Shown in pieces: positions 21,637 to 32,061 of a stretch of DNA of 53,693 nucleotides (positions within the stretch are counted from its first letter, which is position 1; each line of letters begins with the position of its first letter). A program made the translations under genes and the position numbers. The notes below the pieces were generated by a model. The model was not told the DNA's origin. It saw only the letters and a list, made by a program, of their open reading frames with translations, and searched no databases. Location: positions 1-53,693 of the forward strand of contig JAIVFH010000191.1 in the NCBI GenBank assembly GCA_025765595.1, given 5' to 3'. The stretch is from Obelidium mucronatum (taxonomy: Eukaryota > Chytridiomycota > Chytridiomycetes > Chytridiales > Chytriomycetaceae).

Positions 21637-21705
21637 AGAAAAGACAGTACTGACTTCCTTATTCATCCCACTCTGACGAGCATATTAACTCATATCAAAG
21701 AGTTG
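21637..21705 (-). pseudogene. 3'-end remnant of the NYN-like family
   Basis: GACAGAAAAGACAG...TTCATCCCACTCTGACGAGCATATTAACTCATATCA resembles 21908-21980, the 3' coding end of the intact copy. This is a small, decayed tandem duplicate. Confidence 0.5.
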
Positions 21706-21857
21706 GAGCTGAAATAATATTTAAATAATAATCGGTTTATTATTTAACTAAAAAAATAAAAAAAAAAGATTTGTTTCAAGTCAACAACTCAGCTCAGCAA
21801 AAGAAAGAAAACAAAAGGAATGAAACAAGCCAACAAAAAAAAAACCACATTTTTTTT

Positions 21858-23087
21858 TTACATAGGAAGATGCAATTCATCTTCGGTAATGACTTGAGAG
21901 ATTCCTGGGACAGGAAGGACGGTTCTTTCGAAGACTTTTTCATTCATCCCACTGCTCTGACCAACATACTTGCTCATATCAGAGAACGGATCAGTGTATT
22001 CACGCACTTCAGGCTCAACATCGCGGCGGTCAACACGATAAGTGCCCGTAGCAGAGATTTCCAAGTTTTTTGTTGGTACCAAATGAGAAAACATCATGTC
22101 CAGGGGAAACGTTGGCAAGCCCACAAGAGAAGGGAGTTCATCAGGGGTAATCACCACATGGTTCTGAGGATTCTTTGGCTCTGAAACTGCAAGATCACGG
22201 AGCTCACTGTTGGCCGTGATGAGAATTGAAAGACGGCCTGCCTCCGCCGCAATCCGAACGGCAGTATACAACAGTGTTTGATTGCTGACAATGGCAAGAC
22301 CTCTGTCTGGAAAGTATCTTGCAAGCAAACTTGTTGCGTAATCAGACGCGATGGTAGCGGGAGAAGCTGGCTTGTGTTTTCCAGTGGGCATGACGAGGAT
22401 GTTGAACTTGGCCAAAACATGGTGATGAGCGGTCTTGACGTTGACAGCAATAGCCTCAGCAATGTCACCATAACTGTAGATGGCGGTCAAGCATTGATTC
22501 ACGAAGCCCTCAAAAGCAGGACCAGGCTGAATGATTAATTGTTAGAGGAGAGTGACAGAAGGAGAAGAATTACGAGATACAAAGGAAGAAAAAAAGAAAG
22601 AAAGAAAGAAAGAGAAAAAGAGACTCACGGCAATGTAATGCAGGTCAAACAGAATGCTGATTCCTCGGGGGCGTGGGGGTGGGGCCGCAACTGCGTTTCC
22701 CACAAGCCCGTCCTTGTCCTTGTCCTCCTCAAGACGCACCTTGCGCTTTGAGCCCGCCGCTTGTTCTTTTTCTTTTTCTTTTTCTTGTTCTTGTTCTTGT
22801 GTAACCCCATCGCCCAAGCCCGCAAGCGGCAGCGCGTAACACCACGCCAGGAACGCGCGGATCTTTGCCCCGCTGCTGCGGCGGCCGGGCCGCGCGACGA
22901 CGCCGGACTGCGTCTGCGCAAGCGGCGCAAAGCGGCGCCTGTTGTTGGCAAAGAAACGGAGCGCCCTTTCCGGCCGCACAAAGAGCGGAATGCGGTTCGT
23001 GGCCGTTGCGGGGAACGCGCCAATGTTGGTCAGATGTTCGAGCGCGCGCGCCTCACGGATGTATTCTTGGTTTGGTGGTGGTGCCAT
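21858..23087 (-). CDS. lineage-specific multicopy protein with possible NYN/PIN-like domain (best copy, 375 aa)
   Basis: Two exons, 23087-22629 and 22526-21858, joined in phase across a GTGAGT...TTCAG intron with an (AAAG)n tract. N-terminus: EHLTNIGAFPATATN, RPERALRFFANNRRRF. Then a Gln/Glu/Lys repeat, a basic SKRKVRL and a Pro-rich stretch. The core (about residues 142-265) runs GISILFDLHYI, VLAKFNILVMPTG, SDYATSLLARYFPDRGLAIVSNQ, RIAAEAGRLSILITAN. This order (hydrophobic strand ending in Asp, a mid-domain Asp, an I-V-S-N turn, G-R-L-S-I-L-I) resembles NYN/LabA-type nucleases. The usual Asp-x-Glu-Asn and SxDxDF signatures are altered, so catalysis is doubtful. The C-terminus has VITPDELPSLVG and LVPTKNLEIS, shared with fragments at 3960 and 25264. 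The upstream region is shared with the NYN gene at 28424-29296. Confidence 0.6.
22585..22622. repeat. GAAA/AAAG microsatellite in an intron
   Basis: GAAAAAAAG and AAAG units within the intron 22527-22628 of the NYN-like family gene. Confidence 0.7.
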
Positions 23088-23170
23088 GGCTTGTTGTTTT
23101 TCTGAATGAAGGGGTTTGAAGATACGAGTGTATATTTCTTTTTGCTTGATAGCGTGATGAGTCTGTTGAA

Positions 23171-23242
23171 GGTGGGGAAGCCGCCTGCTTTTATAACAGT
23201 TGCGATTTCAGGGTGCTTGGCTTTGTGAAAAGGGGTCGTTTT
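23171..23242 (-). promoter_or_regulatory. shared upstream element with TATA box
   Basis: On the gene strand the order is AACGACCCCTTTTCACAAA, AAGCACCCTGA, TTATAAAAGCAGGC and TTCCCCACC. The same ordered elements lie upstream of the NYN gene at 28424-29296 (29332-29402). The TATAAAAG is about 105 bp upstream of the ATG at 23087. Confidence 0.6.
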
Positions 23243-23316
23243 GTTGATATTGCGTTTGTTTTGATTGCAGAACCCGCAGGATAGAGGACTCAATTCCATA
23301 AAAGCCAGCAAAAATC

Positions 23317-24322
23317 AGTCCCCCCATTACTTGCAAAATAATATATTTGTTTAAGACCAACCGAGAATGGAAAGAGTCTCCCAATCACAGCGAGACAACG
23401 GCCGTTCGAATAATTTTTTTTTTTCAATAATATTTTAAGGCATCAAGGAAGTTGCTCGAACAAGCACAAGTTGCAACGCTAGTCACAGACGTAATTTCCA
23501 AAGGCAAATCGCATAATTTCTAATAAAGATGCGGAGGATATTGCTCAGAATAAATATTAATATTGTCAGGTTACAAAAACTTCTCGCCAAACAACAAACA
23601 ACCTCCTCAGTTTGCACGAACCCGAGCACCCTCACCCCAAGCATCCACCATGCACCTGCCGCCCCCTTCTGTGCCAAGTCTAAGCGCTTTGCACCTCTCT
23701 CTCAGCCTCGCATGACCCCAACTCGACATGGCTTTAATACTTGAGTCTTGATCAAGTCAAGTAAGGTGAGACTCATCATTCCTTCGGCCCCATCTGTTTC
23801 TTCCCTTACTCACGCCTTTGCCTTCAGCGGCCAGTCCCAAAAAAGTCCCCAAAAAAACGCGCTTTTAGGCCCTCCAACTTCCAACGTCTCCTCGCATGCC
23901 TTCTTGATGCAAACTTCAGCTGTAGTCGACACTCCAGCCCTGCTAGGTACTATTGTCATATGTCACCAAAAGCATGCCATTATGCCGTCCTACAACCTGT
24001 GAGCTCTTGTCTTTTTATTTTCGCGTTTGGCAGTCTTTGTCATCCATATTTGTCTAACATGTTTTTTTACCAAACTTAGAGACAGTCCTCCCATCACGCT
24101 GAGCTACAACCATCATATGTCACCAATAGCATGCAAAGATGATGTGCTACAACCCGTGAGCTCTTGACTTATTATTTTCACGTTAGGCAGTTTTGGTCAT
24201 CAACAACGTGTTTTTGTTTATTTACCAAACTTAGGCTGTAATCCCATCACGATGGCTTTATGAGATTTCGCTTCCCATATCCAATAAAAGACTCGAGGAA
24301 ATAGTTGCCGGCTCTAGCCATT
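23317..24322. repeat. segmental duplication B, right copy
   Basis: Direct repeat of 2465-3481 with scattered substitutions and small indels. It begins at CAGTCCCCCCATTACTTGC and ends near GCCGGCTCTAGCCATTT, after which the 298-bp array starts, as in the left copy. Confidence 0.85.
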
Positions 24323-24324
24323 TG

Positions 24325-25065
24325 TGCTGCAGATGCGTTGGTCTCGCCTCGGATCTTGCGCCAGTTTCTACATGGCTCGGGCTGGACTCCATGACCCACT
24401 GGGTAGAGGACGCCGTTCGATGTAGGGGCTGGTGCGGGTCTATGCGAGATGGATTTTTTATTTTTGCATTTCTGGTGAGTTGGTACTTGTATTCTGCTGA
24501 TTTTTTTTCACTGACCGACTTTATTAGATTTCGCGAAGAATTCAAATAAAAAACTGTGCAAAATAGTTGCCCACTCAGGGTGATTTTCTCTCTCTCTCGC
24601 TTCGTGTGCCGCTTCCCAACTTGGTGCTCAGATGCGTGCTCTCGCCTTGGACTTTGCGCCAGTTCCTACATGGCTCGGGCTGGACTCCATGACCCACTGG
24701 GTAGAGGACGACGTTCGATGTAGGGGCTGGTGCGGGTCTATGCGAGATGGATTTTTTATTTTTGCATTTCTGGTGAGTTGGTACTTGTATTCTGCTGATT
24801 TTTTAACTGACCGACTTTATTAGATTTCGTGACAAATTCAAATAAAAAAACTGTGCAAAATAGTTGCCCACTCAGGGTGATTTTTGTCTCTATCGCTTCG
24901 TGTGCCGCTTCCCCACTTGCTGCTGCAGATGCGTTGGTCTCGCCTCGGATCTTGCGCCAGTTTCTACATGGCTCGGGCTGGACTCCATGACCCACTGGGT
25001 AGAGGACGACGTTCGATGTAGGGGCTGGTGCGGGTCTATGCGAGATGGATTAGTGTTCCTTTTTC
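24325..25065. repeat. tandem array of about 298-bp units, right (3 units)
   Basis: The GGCTCGGGCTGGACTCCATG core occurs at about 24373, 24671 and 24969. Period and splice-like GGTGAGTTGG ... TTATTAGATTT content are as in the left array, which has two units. The third unit is cut after GCGAGATGGATT. Confidence 0.85.
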
Positions 25066-25263
25066 TGGTGGTCTGTCTTGATGAATACATTGGTCTTGAT
25101 GAATACTCTTTTGCTTGTTTCTGTTTGTGGGAGCATTTATTCAGGAATTTTTGATTCCGGTTATGGGCCGCAATTTTTCACGTTTTTTGGTTAAAAAAAT
25201 CAATCCGACAGAATTATTTCTTTTATGTGAATCAATTATTTCAGCTCAGCCAATGGTTCTGCT

Positions 25264-25506
25264 TTAATGCTGTTCGAAAAACGATATAAGATGAAGGAGA
25301 GGTTCGGCGTACTTTGGCTCCACAAAAGCAGGTCTTTGAACGCGAAAAGTACCACGATCAGTGATTTGCAGGTTTTTCGTTGGAACCAACTTCCGGAGTT
25401 GGAACATTGTTGCCAGCGGATATGTGCCCTTAAGGCCGATATCCAGAAGTTCGTGGCGCGTTATGACCACCGGATTGAAAGAAGTTGCAAGATTCTCCTT
25501 GACCAT
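25264..25506 (-). pseudogene. NYN-like family gene fragment (C-terminal part)
   Basis: Reads NPVVITRHELLDIGLKGTY, MFQLRKLVPTKNLQITDRGT, FRVQRPAFVEPKYAEPLL. These match VITPDELPSLVG...LVPTKNLEISATGTYRV...VEPEVREY of the intact gene. The DNA is close to 3980-4100 but lacks the NYN-like core upstream. Confidence 0.6.
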
Positions 25507-25695
25507 GTTGAAGAAGATTAATGTTAAAGAATGTCGACTGATTTATTCCAATAAAATATGCAGCAAAAGAATGGAGAAAACATGCAATAGCGTCTGAAAA
25601 TCAAGAGTTTTTGAGTATTGTATTGGATGTTTCCAAGCTATGACAAAAGAATTACTTGGAGAGTGGTTCAAAGCAATGCCGCCCAAAATGACCCA

Positions 25696-26097
25696 CTATA
25701 GGATAGCATTTTGTCCCGATCGACGATCGCCCATTTCAGGTTCAACGCCGTATTCTTGGATCGTGATTCGAGCCATCAACTGGTTCGAAAATGAAACACC
25801 AGTTAAAAACTCATCTGCTACCAACATCCGGTCCGATTTCCCTGCAGAATGCTTGTTCAGAAAAGCAAAGTTTGCGTCGAGAGTCTCCTCAATCTGTTTC
25901 TGTGACGGATTACTGTTTGTCTTGGTTGCAAGCACATGTGCAGCAAAGGCATCATGGTAAGACTGCGAAAATGGCTGGCACCCCGCCAACACAACGAGAA
26001 TTTGCCGAGTGAACAATTTGTGGCGGTGCCATGAAGCTGCACGGACGAATATCTGTGAATCAGTTGGTTGGAGGTTTGCGGATGCTGTAGTGGACAA
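25696..26097 (-). CDS. hypothetical protein fragment next to duplication A
   Basis: A 133-codon frame with no recognised family. Seen: FVRAASWHRHKLFTRQILVVLAGCQPF, a helical ATKTNSNPSQKQIEETLDANFAFLNKHSAGKSDRM, and VADEFLTGVSFSNQLMARITI near the C-terminus. Its 5' part lies within duplication A, so the homologous start of the left copy is at bases 1-140. A GT...AG pair near 25970-26050 could mark an intron, so the limits are uncertain. Confidence 0.35.
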   Translation of the reverse strand: MSTTASANLQPTDSQIFVRAASWHRHKLFTRQILVVLAGCQPFSQSYHDAFAAHVLATKTNSNPSQKQIEETLDANFAFLNKHSAGKSDRMLVADEFLTGVSFSNQLMARITIQEYGVEPEMGDRRSGQNAIL

Positions 26098-27899
26098 TCA
26101 CATATTGTACACACCACACACGACGGATTTGAAGGGCAGAAACTGAACAGATGGAAAGAGAAACATGAAGACCGTCCGATCACTCTAATACACACACAAT
26201 ATTTCAGCGAAATTGCACACAAAACAGTACTGATAAATGCAAGCTATACCAAAGGCCGCGTCAAGGCTTCCAAGGACTGTGTTGCGCAGTATGCCAAGTA
26301 CCCCAGATCATTCGAAAAACTCGCATCGGAAGTAATCATCTGAAAGTCTGGTTTTTAACCGTCAGTTTTCAGTCTTGACTGCGCGACGGAATCACGCACG
26401 AACCACAATGGGGCAGTCTCAACGACATTGGCGATTGGAGGGCAACGAGAGCTCGCTTCAAAAGATTCAACAGCGAGACGCTGTTGGGTGCTGCAGTGAT
26501 GCCCTGTAGAATAACATAATCATTATTCACAGTGGTCGATGAATGTGCAGTAAAGTCACCTCCGCTTGATACATGTCAACAACCAGCGGCTCAACCGCCT
26601 TCCGGCACATACTGCCAAATGTGTTCGATCCCCACGTTACTCCAGTCACCCAGAGGGCAAGCAGAACAGCCGCATAGCGGGCAGCGGGGTACAATTGCCA
26701 TTGATCCACCAAGATGCCCCGGTACCCCTCGGAATCCTGCTTGACTCGCGCAAACAGAATCGGATCTGGTTCAATCCTGAAATTCAAAGTGACAATCTGA
26801 GGGGTGGTTTGTTCAGTCTCATCATCATGCTCCAATACTTCGAAACAAGTTGCAACCATGAACGATGAGAAACTGACCTGATCCATCCATAATAACCGCG
26901 CCACAACAACGGCAAGTGTCGAGCTCCGAGCCTTTGCTGGGCGGCAATTAAGGGTGCTTCTGCCAGCCATTGCGGCATCCACAAAGCTTTCCAGGTCGAG
27001 GGGAACATTGCAATGGATCACGAAACCAATTGGCGCGCATTCAAAAGCACCACAAGCCCTGCAAGCATTTATTGCCAACAGTTAGAGTTAGTATGCCAGC
27101 TTATGCTCCGCATTCCAGTGAGTCACACCAACGTAAACAACTTGAAAGTGAAGATAAGGAATGGAGCGCTTTGCAATTACCGGTTGCTTGGGTCGTCTTC
27201 GCGGCAGAAGACATGATTCTTGTCGCTCAGCAATCGATTCGTTTCCCCCACGACTATATTCGGAACAGAAGAGTCCGACAGGGGGCAGCGTTCCTAGAGC
27301 AAGTGGCAAGTGGCATAAATATGTGGAGATGCGCCAAATGGCGCACTGGCACTCACCGAAGCGTCGCGTTAAGATCAGTTATTTCAATACGCAAGTGGGT
27401 CTGAAAATTAAGTGATGCATGAGAACCCCAGATGAATGACGTGGTGGCCATGTGTTTACGGGAATGTCGATGTTGCCAAGCATGATTCTGGTCGTGTTTT
27501 TGAGTGTGGGAACTCTGAACAGTCACGAAAGAGTGAAAATAACACAGATTGGTGGAAACCTAAATCGAGACCTTGAAACAATCAAGACAATTAATTCAGC
27601 ATAACTAGAAAAAACAGTGTACTTTATTCACAATGCGCCAAAACAAGCAAAAAAAAAAATCATCAAAGATCAATTTTTCGCCGCTTGCTGTTTGGCAGTG
27701 AATTGTCGTCACTGTCACTGCCACCACTGCCACTGCCACTGCCACTGCCACTGCCACTGCCGAGGCCCTCCGTCAGCGTGGCTAGTTTGGACGCCCAAAA
27801 CACCTCTTTTTCGAGGAGGGTCCAGCACATACCGGATGTTTGGCCCGCTCCAAGGGCTTCGTGTCCGAGGATTGGGTATTCGTCGGACACGAAGTTGGT
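25953..27899. repeat. segmental duplication A, right copy
   Basis: Direct repeat of 1-1950. It diverges abruptly after GAAGTTGG at about 27899 (left copy 1950). Here A follows B and the array, whereas on the left B follows A, which is the order expected of a tandem array cut at a different point. Confidence 0.9.
26527..27078 (-). CDS. hypothetical protein, duplicated (right copy)
   Basis: Nearly identical to 575-1126: same length, same start and stop, one visible amino-acid change (VKQDSEGY versus VKEDSEGY) and an I/T change near WGSN(I/T)FGSM. No family recognised. One hydrophobic segment (YAAVLLALWVTGV) could be membrane-spanning. Upstream, 27088-27309 contains an additional minus-strand frame (CLLPRRRPKQPVIAKRSIP) that might be a first exon. 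Confidence 0.4.
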   Translation of the reverse strand: MAINACRACGAFECAPIGFVIHCNVPLDLESFVDAAMAGRSTLNCRPAKARSSTLAVVVARLLWMDQVSFSSFMVATCFEVLEHDDETEQTTPQIVTLNFRIEPDPILFARVKQDSEGYRGILVDQWQLYPAARYAAVLLALWVTGVTWGSNTFGSMCRKAVEPLVVDMYQAEVTLLHIHRPL

Positions 27900-27929
27900 C
27901 AAAATTTCTTTCATGTTATCTTTTAGCAT
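27663..27929 (-). pseudogene. Gly/Ser-tailed family protein, right copy (5' truncated)
   Basis: Retains NFVSDEYPILGHEALGAG, WTLLEKEVFWASKLATLTEGLG, a longer Gly-Ser repeat than the left copy, the acidic SDSDD stretch and the SKRRKIDL tail. The FEDLLNWQHFLPFLSKA region of the left copy is missing because homology stops at 27899 and unrelated sequence follows. Confidence 0.5.
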
Positions 27930-28423
27930 TACGGCTGCTGCAATGTGCGTTCCTATGTTTTGTTTAGAGTTCTATCTATACGTGTTATATGTTTAGTTTA
28001 TGGGGTGAAGTTACCTTGTGGATAGTAGATAAATAATGTTGGGATTTGCCGATTTAATATCAAGACTGATGCTGTGTTTTGTCGTTTATCGGACTTCAAG
28101 ACAACAAAGGATTGAAGCTCAAGGGAAATCACCCAACTTCCCGATCTGATTATACCAATATTCAGCTTAACTATAAAAGACAGTGTAATTTATTCACCAT
28201 GCGTCAAAACAAGGAAAAACATCAATAATCATTTGGCAGTGAATTCTTGTCATTCCACCACTACCACTGCCAGTGCCACTGCCGAGGCCCTTCGTCAGCG
28301 TGGGGTATCCATCTTATAGAAACAAACTGCTCAAAATTGTTATCTCTTAAGATAAGGTGGTTTTTGGAGAAAAGGGAATACTGACAATAAGGATAATTTT
28401 TATTTCACATGGGATATACTACA
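27930..28423. other. spacer with a decayed family 3' tail
   Basis: Bases 28160-28310 repeat the 3' tail of the Gly/Ser family (ACTGCCAGTGCCACTGCCGAGGCCC and the GTGTAATTTATTCACCATGCG stretch also seen at 1670 and 27615) in decayed form. The rest is AT-rich without a supported gene. Confidence 0.55.
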
Positions 28424-29296
28424 TCATAACCAGCCAAGCCTGTCCAAGATGTCATCCATTTCATCGCGTGCATGTTTGCGCTCCTCGTGCACTGCCATAC
28501 CAGGTGGGCGATTCCAATATTGAACCGGTTCTGGTGGACCTGGTAAGAACCCTGTGGTGAGAGGGATGTAGTCGGGAAGGGTGTAGAGGTCGGTTGCGTG
28601 TGAAAGTTTGGAGGGGAATTTGCGGCGGAGAATTGATTGGTGGGGAATACAAATTGGTGGTACCATTCCTTTTGGGGCAACAGATTCGAAAGCCGCAAGG
28701 GAGTAAGGATTTTCTTCATCATGCACAACAACCACTTGATGACCTTCATTCATATGCGTTACAAAGGTGCGCGCAAACCCATAGTCATTGCTGAGAAAAA
28801 CAATGAGTAGGGGTTGACGTGACTGGAACTGTTCCACGTGAGTGAGGACAATCTGTATGCATTGGAAATAGAATGATTAAGTCACGGATCATTATGGGCT
28901 GAAAATAGTGAGGGGTTATTTTACATTCGCGAGGTGGGCAGTGAGCAAGGTGTCGGCAGCTTCTGATTCGTCAATAAAGTTGGTATAGCAAGCTGCTCCA
29001 GCCTCTCGATAACCCTTGAACAGTTTCTTGGATTTTTTTGATTCGCTTTTGGTAGACCCGAAACCTCTGAAGAGCTCAATACGAAAGACTTCTCGTGGTG
29101 TAGCCTTGGGGCCAGCACGGGTAAAATAGTCCACCAGCGCCTGAAGGTGCTCTTCAGCGGTCTGTAGATATGGAATTAGCCTATAAAAAAAGGGAGGGGG
29201 GGGGGGTTCAAGCCTTACCAATTGCTTTGGTGGTCGCATATTCTCGATGTCAATCAGAATCACAACCTTCAAGGTGAGGGGCTCCTTAGGAAGCAT
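28424..29296 (-). CDS. NYN-domain (PIN-like) ribonuclease family protein
   Basis: Three exons by eye (about 29296-29219, 29159-28925, 28855-28424), giving a protein of roughly 250 aa. The first exon reads KVVILIDIENMRPPKQL, matching the NYN start motif with catalytic Asp and Glu-Asn. The second ends ESEAADTLLTAHLAN, carrying the mid-domain acidic residue. The third has LLIVFLSNDYGFARTFVTHMNEGHQVVVV, the S-x-D-x-(D/G)-F-type turn and final strand. NYN proteins (LabA, limkain b1/MARF1 group) are metal-dependent RNases of the PIN-like fold. The third exon keeps SND but has Gly where many members have the second Asp. The C-terminal tail is Pro-rich and then charged. Upstream sequence is shared with the family gene at 21858-23087. 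Confidence 0.75.
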
Positions 29297-29331
29297 TTTT
29301 TTAATGTGAATTACTTTTTATGTCCAAGAGA

Positions 29332-29402
29332 AGGTGGGGAAACTGCCTGCTTTTATATTGTTGAAATGTCAGGGGTGCTTGGGTTTGTGAAAAGGGGTCG
29401 TT
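29332..29402 (-). promoter_or_regulatory. upstream element with TATA box, NYN gene
   Basis: On the gene strand: AACGACCCCTTTTCACAAA, AAGCACCCCTGACA, ATATAAAAGCAGGC, TTCCCCACC. It closely matches 23171-23242. TATAAAAG is about 55-60 bp upstream of the ATG at 29296. Confidence 0.6.
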
Positions 29403-29993
29403 GTTTGTTTTGTTTGTTTGGCTGAAAAATCTCAAAAACTCTCTTGGAAAAAAAACGTTAGTTTGCAGCCTGCTTCAGCCCGAGGGCTCATAAAACTTAT
29501 GCGGTTCGGTGATATGACATATTGCCATATCACTTAGAATCACAGCATGGACGGCTTCCTGCTCATTTGAAGCCCGCAGGGATTTTGCTGCCTCAAAAGT
29601 TTGGCGGTGAATTCTCTACATTATCACTCCCACAACCACCACTGCTACGGCCACTGCCGAGGCCTGTCGTCAGCGTGGCTAGTTTGGGGACTCGCCGGAC
29701 ACGAAGTTGGACAAGAACTCGGGCGCTTTCCAGACGGCTTTGGAAAGAAAGGGGAGGAACTGTTGTCTTTAGGAAAAGTCTCATGCGCTTAAACGCGGAG
29801 GGCTGGCGTGCGTTGTCGATAACCTCGATCAAAGCAGATTGGCGATGGAATTACGGAAGTCCTCTGATGCGATCACGTTAATTCAATAGGGATGACTCAG
29901 TTAAGGTTTGACAATTTGGAACTCCAAAGTATGATATATAGTAAATAGAATTTATCGCATATGATTCAAAACATTACGAAAGAGTTTATTATC
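29403..29993. pseudogene. spacer with a decayed Gly/Ser-family copy (29590-29800)
   Basis: The segment from about 29590 to 29800 resembles 1750-1995: CACTGCCGAGGCC(T/C), GTCAGCGTGGCTAGTTTGG, GGACACGAAGTTGGACAA, GGCTTTGGAAAGAAAGGGGAGGAA. It carries an internal deletion and no intact frame. No other gene is seen up to 29993. Confidence 0.55.
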
Positions 29994-30614
29994 TTATTGT
30001 GGCGCCCCATCTGCCGCCTCGTGAACCAAGCTACTCTCTTTTCCAGCCGGCACTCCTGTTTCTTTGGTTGCAGGATTCGAGTGGGGAATTCGCTCTGTGG
30101 ATTAAATGATGCAGGACATCAGGATTCTGGGCCAATGTGTAGAGGAGCAAATTACCTGGTGATGGGTGCTGTGAACCAACATCCTTTGGCGATGATTTTC
30201 CAGCTTGCGAAAGTGCATAGTCTCCAGAATCAAAGTATTTGCGGTCACCCTGGTGAAACCAACGAGTGGGCATGCATATGTACAATCACGCGTTTATCGA
30301 AAGACACAGAGCGGCGATATATCCCGACAACACACAGAAGATCCAGCAATATAAAACAAAAGAAGAGAGAGCAACACGGTGAGCGAGACTTTTGTGCCAG
30401 GGATTCAAAAACACGAACGTTCAAACGCTTTCCCAGCAGATCCTTCTTTGGCAAGGGCAGCTTTCCGTACTTTTTGTAAAACTCTTGTTCTTCGGGACTC
30501 AGAGCCTTTTGAAACAAGTCCGTGTGTTAAATAGCGTGTTGTTGGTTGTTTGATATTTCCAATAATTACCGAGACATCAATCGGAGCCTTTCCTTTGGCA
30601 GCTGCAGCAGACAT
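29994..30614 (-). CDS. endosulfine (Igo1/ENSA family)
   Basis: Four exons by eye: 30614-30570 (MSAAAAKGKAPIDVS); ALSPEEQEFYKKYGKLPLPKKDLLGKRLN; GDRKYFDSGDYALSQAGKSSPKDVG; and a C-terminal exon ending at the TAA 29994-29996. About 108 aa. The YGKLP and KYFDSGDY motifs identify the family. The Ser in FDSGDY is the known target of Greatwall/Rim15-type kinases, after which the protein inhibits PP2A-B55 to control mitotic entry and quiescence. Length is normal for the family. The frame is intact across all introns. Adjacent genes do not suggest a shared pathway. Confidence 0.9.
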
Positions 30615-31096
30615 CCGCTAGTTTTTTTGTATAGATCGAAGATGCGAGAGTGTTTCGGCCTTGCAGTATCCTGTGTTGTAAACAATGTAAGCTCAAACGT
30701 ACACACCCCAGACGACTCTCTTCGGATAGCAGCGACTCTCCAGAGTTGCTTGTATTTGCATGGCCAGCTTTGTCTGATAATAAAGTCCCAAGCCGGTTCC
30801 TGACCAGTCCTGCCTTTGACGACATCCAAACCTCGCCATGAAGTGGTGAACCAGAAACCCCACTCCTTTCATCCCTCCGCTCAGCTTGTGCCTCCTCAAA
30901 CACAGAGAATAGCGCTGTTGTCCTTCAGCCAGCCAGCCAGGTGGTGAAAAGTGCTCCGGGTGGCTCTCACCTCCGAAAAGAATAATAACAAGAATTGATT
31001 TATGAAACAACAGCAATACAAACAACATTCAAACTACAAGAATCAATAGCTATCAACACCTCATCTCCTTTCTATGTACATCGCTCCCTTGCAGTC
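30615..31096. other. no gene seen
   Basis: Interval between the endosulfine start and the stop of the membrane-protein gene. Overlapping short frames on both strands have no recognisable content. It probably holds the endosulfine promoter and the 3'UTR of the membrane-protein gene. Confidence 0.5.
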
Positions 31097-32061
31097 TCAC
31101 ATGAGCATAAAGAAAACAAGGACATTCTTGACCACAATTCCAACGGCCTAAAACATGAAAATATCAATCACTAAATTCTGAGTAGAAGACCTAAAAAACA
31201 GAAACTCACCATGCCAAACACTGCCGACACGCGCGAAACATGGCCCTTGTCCATCGCGTGTAGCACTACTTCCTTCAAGTCAATTCCTGCAATAAGGCCG
31301 CCTTCCCCAATCCCTCGATACTCCACGGGACGCGTCCGCAAATCACGATCAAAGGCACTCTTTGCTCCAATATAAACAAGAGGTGATGCGAAAGCCGCCC
31401 CAAGGAAGAGACATGTAAGGAATGCAGAAGACGACCCCGCTTCATGATGGAACGCAAAACTGGTAAAGAGCGTGAAGAGCGTTTGGGCCACCAGAAATGA
31501 AATCATGGACGAATGTGCGAGATGAAATGATCGCTGTGCAACACTGGCCGGATGCTCCGCCCACCACACAAGTGCATCAATGGCCGCATCCAAGGGGGTT
31601 GGAACAGTTGCGCCCTTGGCTGCTTTAGCAATTTCGTCCAACAACCATGGAGACAGCGGAAGTCCGCGAGGAATCAAAGGGGATTGTGAAACAGAGTATT
31701 CGGAAGAAGATGCAGGAAAAGCACCGATAATTTGAGGTTGAGAAGTTGCCGGCAATAATCTCACACCAAAGTACGATAAACTGAGTGACGACAGTGCAAG
31801 AGAAACCCACGGGGTAATGAGCGCCAGAGCGCGTAGTCCATCCTTGGACACCCAGCCTAGGAACGCACTCCCAGGAAAGAGAACACGAGGAATATCATCC
31901 CACTTTGACCGAACACTAAGCAGGATGAGCACGGGAGGCACGACCAAAGCCACATGAAGGGCAAGCAGAAGCTGGGTGGTCTTTGTATTCGATGCTTTAA
32001 GCTCGGCAAGAATCTGTTCATCAACCGACACGCTTATTGAAGTGTTGAGTGTTGTGTCCAT
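31097..32061 (-). CDS. multi-span membrane protein, complete copy
   Basis: Two exons. The first runs 32061 to about 31211 (...VSRVSAVFGM). After a GTGAGT...TTTTAG intron the last exon reads AVGIVVKNVLVFFMLM and stops at 31097-31099. About 300 aa. Hydrophobic segments: about 29-51 (LLLALHVALVVPPVLILL), 78-98 (LALITPWVSLALSSLSL), 185-206, 210-232 and the last exon. Between them lie a Pro/Ser loop and an amphipathic DAAIDALVWWAEHPASV stretch. I do not recognise the family. It sits in the left arm of the inverted duplication and diverges from the P1 gene (start 32584). Confidence 0.7.

Noticed and set aside
30566..31028. Overlapping minus-strand frames upstream of the endosulfine gene as a separate gene
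   Set aside because: They overlap the endosulfine first exon in other frames and show no recognisable domain.
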